Assembly: GCA_958510825.1 (NCBI GenBank)
Contig: OY294050.1
Coordinates: 7,727,340-7,791,339 of the forward strand
Reading direction: 5' to 3'
Origin: Brachypterus glaber
Lineage: Eukaryota; Arthropoda; Insecta; Coleoptera; Kateretidae
DNA: 64,000 bases
Position 1 is the stretch's first letter. Each line of letters starts with the position of its first letter. The position numbers and the translations under genes are program-made. The notes under the pieces were generated by a model. That model saw only the letters and a program-made list of their open reading frames with translations, was not told the origin of the DNA and made no database searches. Shown piece by piece: positions 10,332 to 20,956 of the stretch.

Positions 10332-11249
10332 CTGAAAATAACAATATAAATATGTAGGGACAGTAATTTTTAACTTTAAACAAAATTATGAAAATATTAA
10401 TTTATTATTCCATCAATCTATTTTCTAATTAACTTGCTACCATTCAAAGTCTCCCTACTAGGAGAAGTATAAGTTGTTGTCTACATCCAGCAATAAATGG
10501 CGCACAAGAGTACATCAATCTAATGACTTTACTTCTTATGCGAACAAAGTCAAAAACTGTTTTTTCTACGACTGCTTTAAAATATAAGCAAATACACACA
10601 CTTTTCAAACATAGAATGAATCCATTTTAGCTCTAGATACGGTATGAATATTCCTTATCAAGTGTTAGAATGAGCACATGTAGTGCCATCTCTTGTTTAT
10701 AAAAGTAAAGAAAACTGTAGCAAAATTAGCAAAAATATACATATATTTTACCATGAAATATTGAATAATTTAATCCAATTTAAAGTTTTGCGTTAAAATT
10801 ACATAAAGTTTATTAGTTTTTCTTAATATTTGACCAGTTTTTTTAATTTACTTCAAAAAATTAAAACTGCTCCATCTATTGTTAAATATTTAAACCTGAT
10901 ATATGTCACAACAATCTGACATAACCTTTAATTTTTGCATTATAATTTGTAAATATGCCCCTTTTCCTTGATACGCTGCGAAAAAATTCAATTCAGCACT
11001 AATTAATTAGTGCTAACACTATAATCTTCATTAAAAAGCACAGATTGGAAAAAGTAAATTTGTGCTTTTTTGGTAAAATTATTAAATAATATTAAGTAAT
11101 TTATTAAAAAATATGTGTTTTATTGAATTTAAAATGTCAGTGTTTCATATGTGCAGTCGAAGAAAAAGTGTAGTCTATAACACTATATGGGGAATACATA
11201 TTCTTTTTAATTAGGATTTAGATGATGATTAATTTAATTGATTGCTTAC
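10332..11249 (-). other. Dat: aaNAT intron 2 (918 bp, phase 1)
   Basis: Donor GTAAGC at 11249-11244, acceptor CAG at 10332. It contains the 10356-10590 element. The rest (10591-11240) is AT-rich with a small palindrome TTAGTGCTAACACTA near 11007 and nothing else recognisable. Confidence 0.92.
10356..10590. mobile_element. Partial copy of the GGACAG / ATTCCATCAATCTA foldback family
   Basis: Begins AGGGACAGTAATTTTTAA and runs through TTATTATTCCATCAATCTAT. It then jumps directly to the interior block ACTTGCTACCATTCAAAG and the TGGCGCACAAG stretch. Compared with the full copy at 49896-50472, most of one arm is deleted. It starts about 23 bp upstream of the aaNAT exon 3 acceptor, where the intron branch point would be expected. 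Confidence 0.8.
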
Positions 11250-11466
11250 CTTTAAGTGAATATTTTTCCAAATCCAAACATCTGGGGTTTTTTTCGTTTA
11301 TCAAATTCAGGTATGCATTCAAAGGTTCGTCTTTATAGAAAAATGTCCGAAGAAAGTGGAGAACATCGTCGCGATCGCTTTTCTCAATTATTTGAATGTC
11401 AAAAAGATCCGCAATTGGGCTGCATGGTGTTGATGGGGTTGAAGGAATGGACATACTATCGGCGGA
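11250..11466 (-). CDS. Dat: aaNAT (Dat-like) exon 2, catalytic glutamate exon
   Basis: Internal exon (217 nt) encoding residues 28-99 plus one base of codon 100. The acceptor is TATTTTGCAG/TCCGCC (AG at 11468-11467). The donor is AAAG/GTAAGC. It opens with a low-complexity Ser/Pro/Thr stretch (SIPSTPSTPCSP), then the first GNAT strand FDIQIIEKSD. The family signature FLRTFFYKDEPLN follows. Glu74 in DEPL corresponds to the catalytic Glu of insect dopamine N-acetyltransferases. The exon ends in LDLEKYSLK. The signature is specific to the insect aaNAT branch of GNATs. The intron phases before (0) and after (1) agree with exons 1 and 3, which supports the assembly. Confidence 0.95.
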
Positions 11467-11912
11467 CTGCAAAATAATAATTATCAATATTTTTTGGTAC
11501 TTAAGCAATAATCCTATTATATGTGACATACTGACGTGGAAAATGTTTCCTTCCAGAAAAAGATATTTGACCAAGAGCGGTCCATTAGACTTCGAGGCTG
11601 TAGTGAAACTTTCCACCGAGATATGTATAGAATTTTATTCATAATTTTGTACAGAAAAACGTTTTAGACAACAATTAGATAAATGTCAAAGTCTGATATC
11701 GATATCCACATAATTAATATATAATATATTAATTTTAAATGGGTAATTCTACAGTAATGGGAAAAAACAAATCGATTTTTGTCCGGTAACCTTTTTTATC
11801 ATTAAATGACCAAAATTTATTGAAAATGAAAGAAAATGCTCTCAACCCTTTTTAAATGAAAAGAACAGTACCCATTTCGAAATAGATAAGGTTATGTTTT
11901 TTACAGTCTACA

Positions 11913-12130
11913 TATAGTACCCGTTATGGAACAGTGTCATAACACAAAATTTTGAAAAAGGTGTTTAGTGTATTATTACTGCTCTTATTGAAATCTATCG
12001 ATCTGTATAACTCGTGTATTAGATCTAACTAGCATAGAGATCGGTAGATTTCAATAAGAGCAGCAATAATACCCTAAACCGCTTTTTCAAAATTTTGTGC
12101 TATGACACTATCCCATAACGGGTGCGATAT
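11913..12130. mobile_element. Palindromic MITE (ACCCGTTATGG arms)
   Basis: Arms of about 95 bp share ACCCGTTATGG, AGTGTCATA-CACAAAATTT, TGAAAAAG and CTGCTCTTATTGAAATCTA in inverted order around a loop of about 30 bp. No coding content, and a single copy in the window. Confidence 0.8.
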
Positions 12131-12162
12131 TTTTATATATTATCTCCTGCAGCCAACCCCTT

Positions 12163-12314
12163 TAAGGCATATCCACAGCCTCGCATAACACGCATAGTAT
12201 ATAAGAATGCGATACCTTGATTGGCTTACAAGATACATGACGGCACATCAAGCCAATCTCGGCATCGCATTCTTATGTACTATGCGTGTTATGCGAGGCT
12301 GTGGATATGCCCTT
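12163..12314. mobile_element. Palindromic MITE (AAGG-CATATCCACAGCC), copy 1
   Basis: A 152 bp near-perfect inverted repeat: AAGG(G)CATATCCACAGCCT, CGCATAACACGCATAGTA, AAGAATGCGAT, with a short loop near GATACATGACGGCACATC. Further copies are at 16839-16988 and, partial, at 16986-17100. The ends are flanked by TTA/TAA-like bases, which would suit a Harbinger-type three-base target, though this is not certain. Confidence 0.85.
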
Positions 12315-12349
12315 ATCCGATATCGACGATTTTGACCTAAAGGTTCATC

Positions 12350-12790
12350 TTATTTCGGCATTATTCTAGGTGACATTAATGTTAAAAAAAATGGCGGCTG
12401 CTGGGCGTCATTTTTGTTAAGACAAAAAAATTACAAAATTTAAAAGGTGTCAAGTTGGGTATCAAATTAAAGGAAATTTTTTGTAGGTTACTGAATATTA
12501 AATTTGGATTGAAAAAAGCAACATGGCCGCTGATAGATGTATTTTCTTATGACAAAATAATTATTTTTTTTTTAAATGTCAAGTAAAGTATTTTTTTAGG
12601 TTACATTATATTACATTTGTTTGCAAAAAAAAATGGCTGCTGGATTCTTTTTTTGACCTAGTAATTATTTTTTTTTTTTTAATATATATATATCAAATTA
12701 AAGGATTTTTTGTGGCTTATTAATTTTTCGAAATAATTCGCCATCTTGGATCCGCCATTTTGGTTTAAAATATATATAATATAAATATTT
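12350..12790. repeat. Degenerate repeats with ATGGC(G)GCTG cores
   Basis: Spaced copies of AAAAAAATGGCGGCTGCTGG, ACATGGCCGCTGATAG and AAAAATGGCTGCTGG, with matching TTAAAGGAAATTTTTTGTAGGTTA-type linkers, at roughly 120 bp intervals. It is related in style to the 445-780 repeat and is decayed. Confidence 0.5.
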
Positions 12791-13267
12791 TTAAAGACCC
12801 ACAAAACATATTTTGCCTAAAAAACTTAAATTACATATTTATTTAATAATACGCCACGGTCTTTTTACTTCAGAGCGATGAATCAAGATTTATAGAAAAA
12901 TCACGTTTTTCTTTTTATTTGCAACCCTCTCATTTTTGGTCATTTTTAACCCCTTAACGCGCTCACTCGAGTTAACTCAGTGTAGAATAAAAATTAAGGA
13001 AAAAAAAATTGGTGAAAAATTTACCACTTTTCTGAAAAAAAGTGGGGTTAATATACGCATTACATTTTATAGAAGTAAATCTTGTTGCGAAATTCCCCTT
13101 TGTTTATCGCATTAAAATCTGCATAAAACAAATTTCCTCTCATCTAAAGGACAGTTTAAGCTTTATTGCCGGCATAATTACATTCTCGTCAGTTTAATAA
13201 CTTTGGAGAATCATTAATGCGGCGCAACCTATGTCGCAGTACGTATTACATTCATGCTCAATATGTT

Positions 13268-14051
13268 AAGATTCAAGATTCAAGATTCAATGTATATTCA
13301 TGCTTTAAAATTACAAATTTTTTGCACATGTCATAAAAAAATATATATCTATAAATAAATAATAATAAATAAGTACATAACTATATAAAATCACATTTAG
13401 GATCACATTTAAAAATTCTTCAACTGAATAAAATTATTAAGAATTTTTTGATTTGTACCTTAAAAGGGATCAAATCCATTTCTTTTAATTCGTTCGGTAG
13501 TTTATTCCACATTTTAGGGCCATAATATAAAGTACCTACTTTAGATTTTTCTAATCTCTGAAAGTCTATGCAAATATTACTTCTATTTCTAGTTTCATAT
13601 TGGTGAGTATTATTGAAATTATTTCTGTTTGTTTTTACATAGATTAGGCACTCATAGATATGCCTACTAGGTAAGGTAAGTATGTTTAACATCAGCTCTG
13701 TACCCTAATCCTGACAGTACTCGGACAGCTCTCCATTGTAACTCGAAAACTCAGCGTTTGGACAGTGCCCACATGCCAAGAGCCCATATATAAGTTAGCT
13801 TTGTTTAAGAGCATGGTAAACCATATTGGAAGTACCCTGATCAACCACTTTTTTTAGATTTCTTAAGAGGAAAATTGATCTAGTAATTTTTTTTTAGATA
13901 TTATGTCTACATGCTTCTCAAAGGTTAAGCATGGGCCCAAGTGAATTCCAAGGAATTCCACATATTTCTGCTTCTTATCTACTGTCAACTGTCTTAATGA
14001 GAAAGTAATGTGGTCTGTTTTTGAGGCATTGAGATTAAAAAAATATGTCAT
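13268..14051 (-). pseudogene. LINE reverse transcriptase remnant (CR1/Jockey-like), frameshifted
   Basis: Minus-strand pieces read in order: LNASKTDHITFS and VEFLGIHLGPCLTFEKHVD (14045-13880). A frameshift in an A-run follows, then RSIFLLRNLKKVVDQGTSN and YHALKQS-stop-LIYGLLACGHCPNAE. After another shift come FELQWRAVRVLSGLGYRAD and ILTLPSRHIYECL, ending LEKSKVGTLYYGPKMWNKLP (to 13420). This is the palm-to-thumb region and C-terminus of a non-LTR retrotransposon. The 3' end is an (AATCTTG)n-like tandem tail at 13268-13291, typical of LINEs that end in a microsatellite. It is 5'-truncated with at least two frameshifts and one stop. Confidence 0.8.
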
Positions 14052-14101
14052 GCCTTACAATGTATTCAAATCAAAATCTGCTATGAAAAAAATTATATCT
14101 C

Positions 14102-14192
14102 CCTACAAACATTGGTCTGTCTGCCGCCCGATGGCCACCATCCAACCGATTTGCGTCGGCGGAAGGTTGGCCGTCGGACCAATGTTTGCAGG
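14102..14192. mobile_element. GC-rich mini-palindrome (CCTACAAACATTGGTC)
   Basis: Ends CCTACAAACATTGGTCTG and the reverse complement of CCTGCAAACATTGGTCCG enclose 91 bp rich in CGG and GCC. It stands out from the AT-rich surroundings. Probably a very short MITE. Confidence 0.6.
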
Positions 14193-14240
14193 TGCAGCTG
14201 CCTGGAGATAAGATTTCCAATCTCAATAGGTATCTGTAAA

Positions 14241-14380
14241 GAAACGTTTAAGTATTACGTAACGCTCTTAGAGGGGGTTGGAGTGTTATGCCCATGTTAA
14301 TTGTATAGGAAAATAGCCTTAACAGGGGGGGGGGGTCCAAAATGATCAAATTTTACGTTACGTAATACTTGAACGTTCCT
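14241..14380. mobile_element. GGGAGCGTTCAAGTATTACG-family MITE, copy
   Basis: Ends GAAACGTTTAAGTATTACGT and CGTTACGTAATACTTGAACG...TTCC, with an interior GGAGTGTTATGCCCATGTTA, TATAGGAAAATAG and a G-run. It is flanked by TAA/TTA. Related pieces are at 15021-16469, 30194-31211, 31488-31575 and 46793-46935. The uninterrupted TATAGGAAAATAG provides an empty site for the insertion seen at 30245. Confidence 0.8.
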
Positions 14381-14474
14381 TAAACAATTTTTAGAATATT
14401 ATTTTCTATATTAAACAAGTAAGAGGGTTAACTCATTTTTCTCGAAATCTACTTTTTGACCCTAATTAGCATAT

Positions 14475-14813
14475 TTATTTATTATTCCATAAATCTATTT
14501 TCTAATCATCGTAGAGAGTGATATTGGTAGACTGGTAGTTTCGGGCTGCTGGCCCTCTTCAGTGCCAAGAGTCAACTCTGCACGCTGATTAAGAAAACTA
14601 TTTTAGACTTTATTCGCAAAAGGAATATCTATAGTCATTAGATTGATGTAGACTTGTGCGTCATCTATTGCAGAGTTGACTCTTGGTACTGAAGAGGACC
14701 AGCAGCCCGAAACTGTCAGTCTACCAATATCACTGTACGATAATTAGAAAATAAATTGATGGAATAAAAGTTAATATTTTTATAATTTAGTTTAAAATTA
14801 AAAATTTCTGTCC
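14475..14813. mobile_element. Foldback element, GGACAG / ATTCCATCAATCTA family
   Basis: Arms of about 110 bp contain TTTTCTAATCATCGTA, GATATTGGTAGACTG and GAAGAGG-CAGCAGCCCGAAA in mirror order. The right end extends through AAAATTAAAAATTTCTGTCC. Other copies are at 49896-50472 (full) and 10356-10590 (partial). Confidence 0.85.
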
Positions 14814-15020
14814 TAACCACTCACATATTAAAAAGAAACTAAAATTTTCAGAAGTTACACGCATAGTTCCTAAAATTATGTTCCATAATATCCCAAGAAT
14901 TTACTCTATAATAATAATATAATATAATCTAATATTTAGTAATATTCTAAATATTTACTTGGAATTATTTCGTGATTAAAATTCTAACAACAAATTCATC
15001 ATAATCATTTTCAGACATTA

Positions 15021-16469
15021 GGGAGCGTTCAAGTTTTACGCAAAATTTGGCCATTTTTTATGTTAATGTTGTTAATGTCCAAAATTACGGTCGTCTAATT
15101 TTGGACTTTTTTTTAGTAAACAATGGGCATGTGTATTCTGACTAATCGCGTCCCCAAACGTAGTACATATTTATTAAAATAAATAATTTTGCTCAAGTTT
15201 AAGTAAGAACTTTTATTATTTGAAAAAAAAAAATAATTACATTTTTATGAAGCTTTTGACTTTTTAATTATTTTTCTTTTATAATAACTTTGTTAAACAA
15301 TTTTTTTGTATTTCGTTTTTTCTTGTATTTATTAGCAGATTATAATAATAATTTATTTTTATGTAAAACGTAAAAAATATACCGTGTAATTTTAATTGAA
15401 TTAAACTTGACCGGCTGACTGGTTCAAGGATACTATTTATTATGGAATAGCAAGATTCTTAAAATTTACATAAAAAGCAATGCGTAGGCAAATGGTTTAC
15501 CGTTTTAATATATCTATAAGGAATTTAAACAAAATAGATTTTTTTTTACGGTATTTTTTTTTATAATAATGCATTAATCCATTTAAAGAGATAAATTCGA
15601 CAAAGAAGAGAGAAAGAGAGAGAGAGAGAAAGAAAGAGAGAGAGAGAGAGAGAGAGACCATGTTAAAAAAATGTCTGTCTGTCTATCGGTCTGTCTGTCG
15701 CTCTGTGAACACGATAACTCGAGAACGAAAAATAGTAGCTATTTGAATTTGGAGGGTATATATGATTGGTGAATATCTCGGAGGGTATTGAATTTGGGAT
15801 ATGGGGGTAGGGGAGAAGGGGTTCAAAGGGGCCAAAAAAGTTAATTTTTAGGTATTTTTATTCTATTTTTTATCGCACGGTTATAATTTTGGTATAGATA
15901 TTATATTATGGTTTGGTCATTTTTAATTAAAATTATAAATGATTATTTAATAGTTATTTAATGTTCATTTTTTTTTCCTATGTAGTTGTATAATATTGAA
16001 AAATTTAGCTAACAGCTAATTTAAACCAGCGGCGTATCAATATTTTTACTAGTTTAAAAAATAAAAAAACATCATCAAGTTTTGTTCTTATTACATATAC
16101 TCGTAGTAAAAAACTCATATTTTTTTCGTTTAAAATAAAATAAAAATAAAAAAAAATCTTTGGAAATATGGATGGCTAAAGCGCCACTACAATATGAAAA
16201 AAAGAAAAATATGGTCAGATTTTCTTAATAATATGTTAAATGAAAGAATTTACATTAAAATGACGTATAAAAGTCTAACTTTCAAAAAAAAATAATAATA
16301 ATAAATAAAATAAAATAACATGTAGTTTCTTAAAAACTGAATAATAATAAGTACCCTTTGTAGTGCAGTGTTACGTAACATTTTTACTGACACCCACCCC
16401 CACTCTGTAACGCGGCGTAACGTTTTCGAGACCCCCCCCTAGCGCGTTACGTAATACTTGAACGCTCCC
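15021..16469. mobile_element. 1.45 kb non-autonomous element, GGGAGCGTTCAAGT ends, TTA target duplication
   Basis: The left end GGGAGCGTTCAAGTTTTACG and the reverse complement of the right end (GGGAGCGTTCAAGTATTACG) are flanked by TTA on both sides (15018-15020, 16470-16472). This is a Harbinger-style three-base duplication. The interior is AT-rich and non-coding, with a GA microsatellite and a GTCT-rich stretch followed by GAACACGATAACTCGAGAAC. It is the longest member of a family whose other members here are about 140 bp. Confidence 0.8.
15606..15657. repeat. (GA)n microsatellite
   Basis: About 50 bp of GA repeats with a few GAAA interruptions, inside the 1.45 kb element. Confidence 0.95.
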
Positions 16470-16838
16470 TTATCAGTACCGGCAACATTTTTACAGTGTG
16501 TGAAAAAAAGAAATAGAACTGGGTATGCCATACCGCAGAACAGTAATCGAGGGTTAGGATACCTAGCTACCATACTGTAATATTTATAAAATATTTATCA
16601 TTATTTAAATTATTATTTTTCCAAGTCATCATGTTGCTTCTGGGTTATTTTTTTGACACGATAAACACCTATACAAAACGCTTTTTAATTAAAACACTTA
16701 AATTAATTATTCATATTTATGTAATGTACCGGGTGTCTCAACTAAGACAGATCACTAGTTTTTTGGAGTTAAAAAATTTTATCTTAAAAATAAAAGCTAT
16801 ACTTAGTTATAGTAAAAAACTTAAATTTAGGTATACTT

Positions 16839-16988
16839 AAGGGCATATCCACAGGCTCGCATATCAACATAGTACATAACAATGCCATGCCGTTATTGGC
16901 TTGATGTGCCTCCATGTATCTTGTAATCCAATCACGGCATCGCATTCTTATGTTTTATGTTCTTATGCAAGCTTCTGGATAGGCCTTA
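16839..16988. mobile_element. Palindromic MITE (AAGGGCATATCCACAGG), copy 2
   Basis: A 150 bp relative of 12163-12314: AAGGGCATATCCACAGGCTC at the left, GGATAGGCCTTAA at the right. The middle keeps TTGGCTTGATGTGCC and CACGGCATCGCATTCTTATG. Confidence 0.85.
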
Positions 16989-17100
16989 AGGCAACATCCA
17001 CAAGCTTGAAAAACCATAAACATAACGTTATAAGCTGCGCACAAGAGATACGACGACACATCAAGCCAATTACGGAATCGTTGTATTTTATGTTTTATGG
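16986..17100. mobile_element. Palindromic MITE, copy 3, one end lost
   Basis: Starts AAGGCAACATCCACAAGCTT immediately after copy 2 and keeps GACACATCAAGCCAATTACG. The second terminus has decayed into TTTTATGTTTTATGG. Copies 2 and 3 are back to back. Confidence 0.65.
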
Positions 17101-18146
17101 TTATTTCTATAGTTTTAAAAACAACAATCAAGAAACGAGTAGTCTTCATTGGAACACCGAATATAAATTTTATTTTAATAATGACATTAAATATTTTATG
17201 TCAATATATTCTTGTAGATTTAAATATAGGTATAGGTATTACTGACAATAATTATTGTAATTATTTATTATTATAATAAATTATAATTTATTATAATAAG
17301 CAATTGTAATAAAAATAAATATTGTAAAATAATACATAATATTGTCATTAAAACTTATGTAAAAAGTAGGTAATCGACTATTACTAATAGTATTAAAAAA
17401 TATAGGTATTAAGTATTAATATACATATTTTTTATTTTAGTTTCACAGATTCTAAATCAGTCATCAATTAAATCTAGAACTGTTAGGGGTAACCAAACCA
17501 GACCATGTCCCCAATAAGAATATAACTAACTCAAAAGTTTTTGAAAATAAATATTCTAAAAATAAGTATTGTTTAGTTTTCATCCTGTATATAGTAGATT
17601 TTGATAAGTCCCTTATGCGGACAAATATAAGGTTTCATGCGCATGGCGTACTACCTGAAGTTGCTGGCTTCAGGCGAAATTTCAGTGTAATTTGAAGGAG
17701 TTCGTAAAACAGCACGGTCCGGACAATACGTTAAATTCGTCAGGGGCGCGACACTCACCCCACTATCGCTTCCAAAGAACAAAAATAATAGAATAGAATA
17801 GAAGATTAACAATGAAAAAGTTATTCGTAATGGAAAATATATCCAATAAATAACATTTCGCGTAGAACGGGTTGCTAGTAGGGCTAACGCCATTTTTCCG
17901 AGGAAACATTACCTTGGGCCCAAGTACAAGAAGACACCTGGAACAATACAAGTAAGCCCCTTTTGTCTCACGTCCCAAAGGTCCTTCGATAAAACACCCC
18001 AGCGGTAAACAAGTATATTTTTTCTAATAATTTTTCTTCTAATAAATTTTCTTCAAATAATTTTTCTAAAACATTGTCACTTGATAGTAAGGAATGGCAA
18101 CAATGGCGTTTTAGTTTGAATATTAAATGTTTTGTATACATGTCCG

Positions 18147-18228
18147 ACTATGAGTACAAGACCACCATAACTCAAAATTTATCGATAAATCGATAAATTT
18201 TGAGTTATGGTGGTCTTGTACTCATAGT
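18147..18228. repeat. Perfect 82 bp palindrome (40 bp arms, 2 nt spacer)
   Basis: ACTATGAGTACAAGACCACC runs on to an ATTTATCGAT-AA-ATCGATAAAT centre and is mirrored without a mismatch to GGTGGTCTTGTACTCATAGT. Too short for an obvious MITE. It may be a recent inverted duplication. Confidence 0.9.
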
Positions 18229-18616
18229 GCGATGTATAGATATATTTCATATTAACTAAAAATTATTTAACATTCAGTTCTATTTTTTTCGGTTACATTT
18301 TTAGATTCTTTGGACAAAAATATATACCATTTGATGTGATATAAAAGCAAAAGTAATATTTTTTTTTTAATAAACATTGTTTAAACAATTAATACAGAAA
18401 AAAAAACAGTAAACACAATAGTTTACCACACCTTTCATAAATATTTAAAATCAGATTAGTAATACCTATTAATTTTATAACTAAAAAAAATGTATAATTA
18501 CCTATTTATATATTTTTTTCAATACGACATGTCGTGACATTGTTTGTCCTACATAAACCTAGTGACAATCATGTTACAGAGCTGTATTACAGAATAAAGT
18601 CCATATTCACAGCGTC

Positions 18617-18617
18617 A

Positions 18618-18650
<33 letters not shown>

Positions 18651-18694
18651 TATTATTATTATTATATTAATAATAGTAATAATACTAATAATAA
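18617..18694. repeat. (AAT/ATT)n microsatellite, self-complementary
   Basis: AATAATAAT runs for about 35 bp, then switches to ATTATTATT and again to mixed AAT/AGT units, so the two halves can pair. Confidence 0.9.
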
Positions 18695-18815
18695 CAAGCC
18701 GTAAAGATAAAATAGGGAGAGACGCCATTTATAAAAAAAATGTTAGCCATGCGAATATGTTTTTTAGGTTTAGTACAACATATTCCCATACCTAACAAAA
18801 TTTCCTTAATAATGT

Positions 18816-19225
18816 CAATGGCGATTTCTCCCGTTAGATTAGACAGGGACCAAAGTTCTACCCAAAAAGGATAGAAGACATACATACACTCCCATTTCCA
18901 CCCAACCAAACAAATTCTGTATTTGTTCTTTGTTGAACAAATACAATATTTACTTGGCCGGGCGAAAAGTGTAACTATATTATTAAAGATATTACTGGCG
19001 CCATCTAAATTTTAGTATAATTATCTTATTCTACAGATTCACATTAGATATGTTCGTTCGTGCCGCTCAGTGTCACACTTTCTGGCTAACCAAATAAATA
19101 CTGTATTTGTTGTATGAAAAACAAATACAGTATTTATTTGGTTGGCTGGAAAGTGTAGCACAAATGAGATAGAGATAGGGTAGACGTCTTTTGTTTCATA
19201 ATTCTAGTTGTAGAGAGCTCCATTG
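18816..19225 (-). mobile_element. Two-hairpin MITE (CAATGG ends), copy 1
   Basis: Begins CAATGGCGATTTCTCCCG and ends TAGAGAGCTCCATTG. It contains two internal hairpins: one around AATTCTGTATTTGTTCTTTG, the other with arms AATAAATACTGTATTTGTT flanked by CCAGCCAACC. Near-identical copies in the opposite orientation are at 24218-24620 and 29523-29967. It is non-coding, with imperfect CAATGG-G terminal repeats. Confidence 0.85.
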
Positions 19226-19795
19226 TAGCAAACCACCACCAATGACTTCTGAAGTGAATAAAGCCTAAAAATGTTTCTCAATCAGCTTTAAGATTTGGCT
19301 ATTTAATTTATTGGTATCGCCAAGAAATAGCTGATTTTTTAGGTGACACGCACTGGTTTAGGTATGTTTGTCAAAAAAGTAGCAGCCAAACCAACCAAAA
19401 TACGTGAACATAGAAGGTTTCTGTCGTGTAAACTCCAAATTTATGACAAACATTAAGTACGATTATTGTTCTTATAAACTTATTTATGGTTGTTTTATTA
19501 ATTACCCCAAGAACTGTTAAAAAAAATAATTTATTAAGTTGTTCGTAGTGTTTTTCTCAAAAATACTAATATATTAATTAAATGATTTTAGACTTGCGTA
19601 AGGTTAGTTACTAAAACGGTATATTTTTAAGGAATATTAAATATATTTAATATAACAGAGAAAGTTGTTTTAATTTACATTATTTTAAACAGGTCCGCCT
19701 GCAGCAAATTATAAACACAAGTAATAATTAAAAAACAAATAAAATAAAAACATAGTTATAAAAGTTTTTAGTGCACGAGAATGAATAACTGAACA

Positions 19796-20956
19796 CAAGG
19801 GCGTATCCAGGATTTTTTTTCGGGGGGGGGGCCAAAATTTTTTTCCCTAAATCTCGAAAAGAATGAAAATTGCGCCGCAGGAGAAAAATTTACATGTTTT
19901 TTTGACTTCTGTTAATTTCCGGCCTTTTTTAATTCAATGTAGTTTGTTTGTTTGTTTGTTTGTTTAACCTCGTACTATTCTACTTAATTAAGCATCCCCT
20001 AAGTCCAGGACTTGTGTGGGCTAGTAGTAGAGGGAACCACCGGCTTATACTGACTTTCGAACCAGTTTCTAGGGAGTGTCCGTTTCACTTATCGCCTTCG
20101 ACAAATTTCAATTATTAATTAACTGAAAAAGGCAAATCGGCGCCAGTGAGAATCGAACTCACGATAGTAGACTTGCTATGCATACGCGCTAGTCACTACG
20201 CTATGCCTCCCATAGTAAAACTCAAGTTTTAAAAATTCAAATAAAAAAAATAAGAAAGCCCTAGCACCGCAGGTAAAAAATTTTACTGTGCTGGTCTATT
20301 TAAATTTGAAAACAGTGGTATAAGTTCTAGCGCCGTAGGCGATAATATTGACAAATTTCAAGCTTAGGTTTTATAAACTCCAATAAAAAAGAACATATAA
20401 ACGCTATATATAGCCTGCGGCGCGATTTTTGTTATAAATTTTATAGCCTATTTGAATTTTGGATGTATTACTATTTAAAGTTTAAATCCAGGAAAACTCT
20501 AGCGCCGCAGGCGAAAATTTTTACTAATTTGAAGCTGTATGGTCCACTTGGAAAAAAGCGTGCATATTTGCTTCGCTTTGTGCCGTTATCGTTCTGGGGG
20601 AGTAAAAAGGCTATAGTGCGGTAGGCGAATTTTTTTAGAAATGTTATAGTCCATTTAATTTTAAAAGTGTTACTATTTAAAGTTTAAATGCAAGAAAATT
20701 GTAGCGCCGCAGGCGAAAATTTTTACGAATTTGAAGGTATGGTCCACTTGGAAAAGAGCCTGCATATTTGCTTCGCTTTGTGTCCTTATCGTTCTGGGGG
20801 AGTAAAAATAAAGTATAAACTATTTATTATAGACCAAAAGAAACTATTAACGCCGGGCTTTGAACCCGGGTCCCGGAGAAGGTTTAAAATTATTTAGATT
20901 TTCCTTTAAAATTTTAGGATTTCGGGGGGGGGGCGGCCCCCCTGGATAGGGCCTTG
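19796..20956. mobile_element. Non-autonomous hAT element with 8 bp target duplication
   Basis: Ends CAAGGGCGTATCCAGG and CCTGGATAGGGCCTTG are flanked by perfect ACTGAACA duplications (19788-19795, 20957-20964), diagnostic of hAT transposition. Both ends have G-runs. The interior holds at least seven spaced copies of an imperfect palindrome GCGCCGCAGGCGA, at about 19871, 20263, 20331, 20411 (inverted), 20501, 20617 and 20704. It is interrupted by the SINE at 19943-20211. A T-arm-like GGGTTCAAAGCCC (minus strand, about 20855) is also present. There is no transposase. Confidence 0.9.
19943..20211 (-). mobile_element. tRNA-derived SINE, copy 2, inside the hAT element
   Basis: Minus-strand order: tRNA-like head GGGAGGCATAGCGTAGTGAC, then box B GTGAGTTCGATTCTCACTGG, then the body shared with 5531-5804, then a (CAAA)5-6 tail at 19943-19965. 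The related hAT copy at 36265-36467 lacks it: AATTCAATGCAGTAAAACTC there corresponds to AATTCAATGTAG plus ATAGTAAAACTC here. This empty site fixes the insertion point. The target duplication looks short (TAG or so). Confidence 0.9.

Noticed and set aside
16901..17245. 114-codon plus and 64-codon minus frames
   Set aside because: Overlap two palindromic MITE copies; no recognisable domain.
20140..20212. tRNA gene on the minus strand
   Set aside because: A and B boxes are present, but it is continuous with a repeated body and tail shared with 5531-5804, so it is a SINE head.
20849..20876. Second tRNA-like T-arm (GGGTTCAAAGCCC)
   Set aside because: No A box or acceptor stem partner found; possibly a fragment, too short to call.
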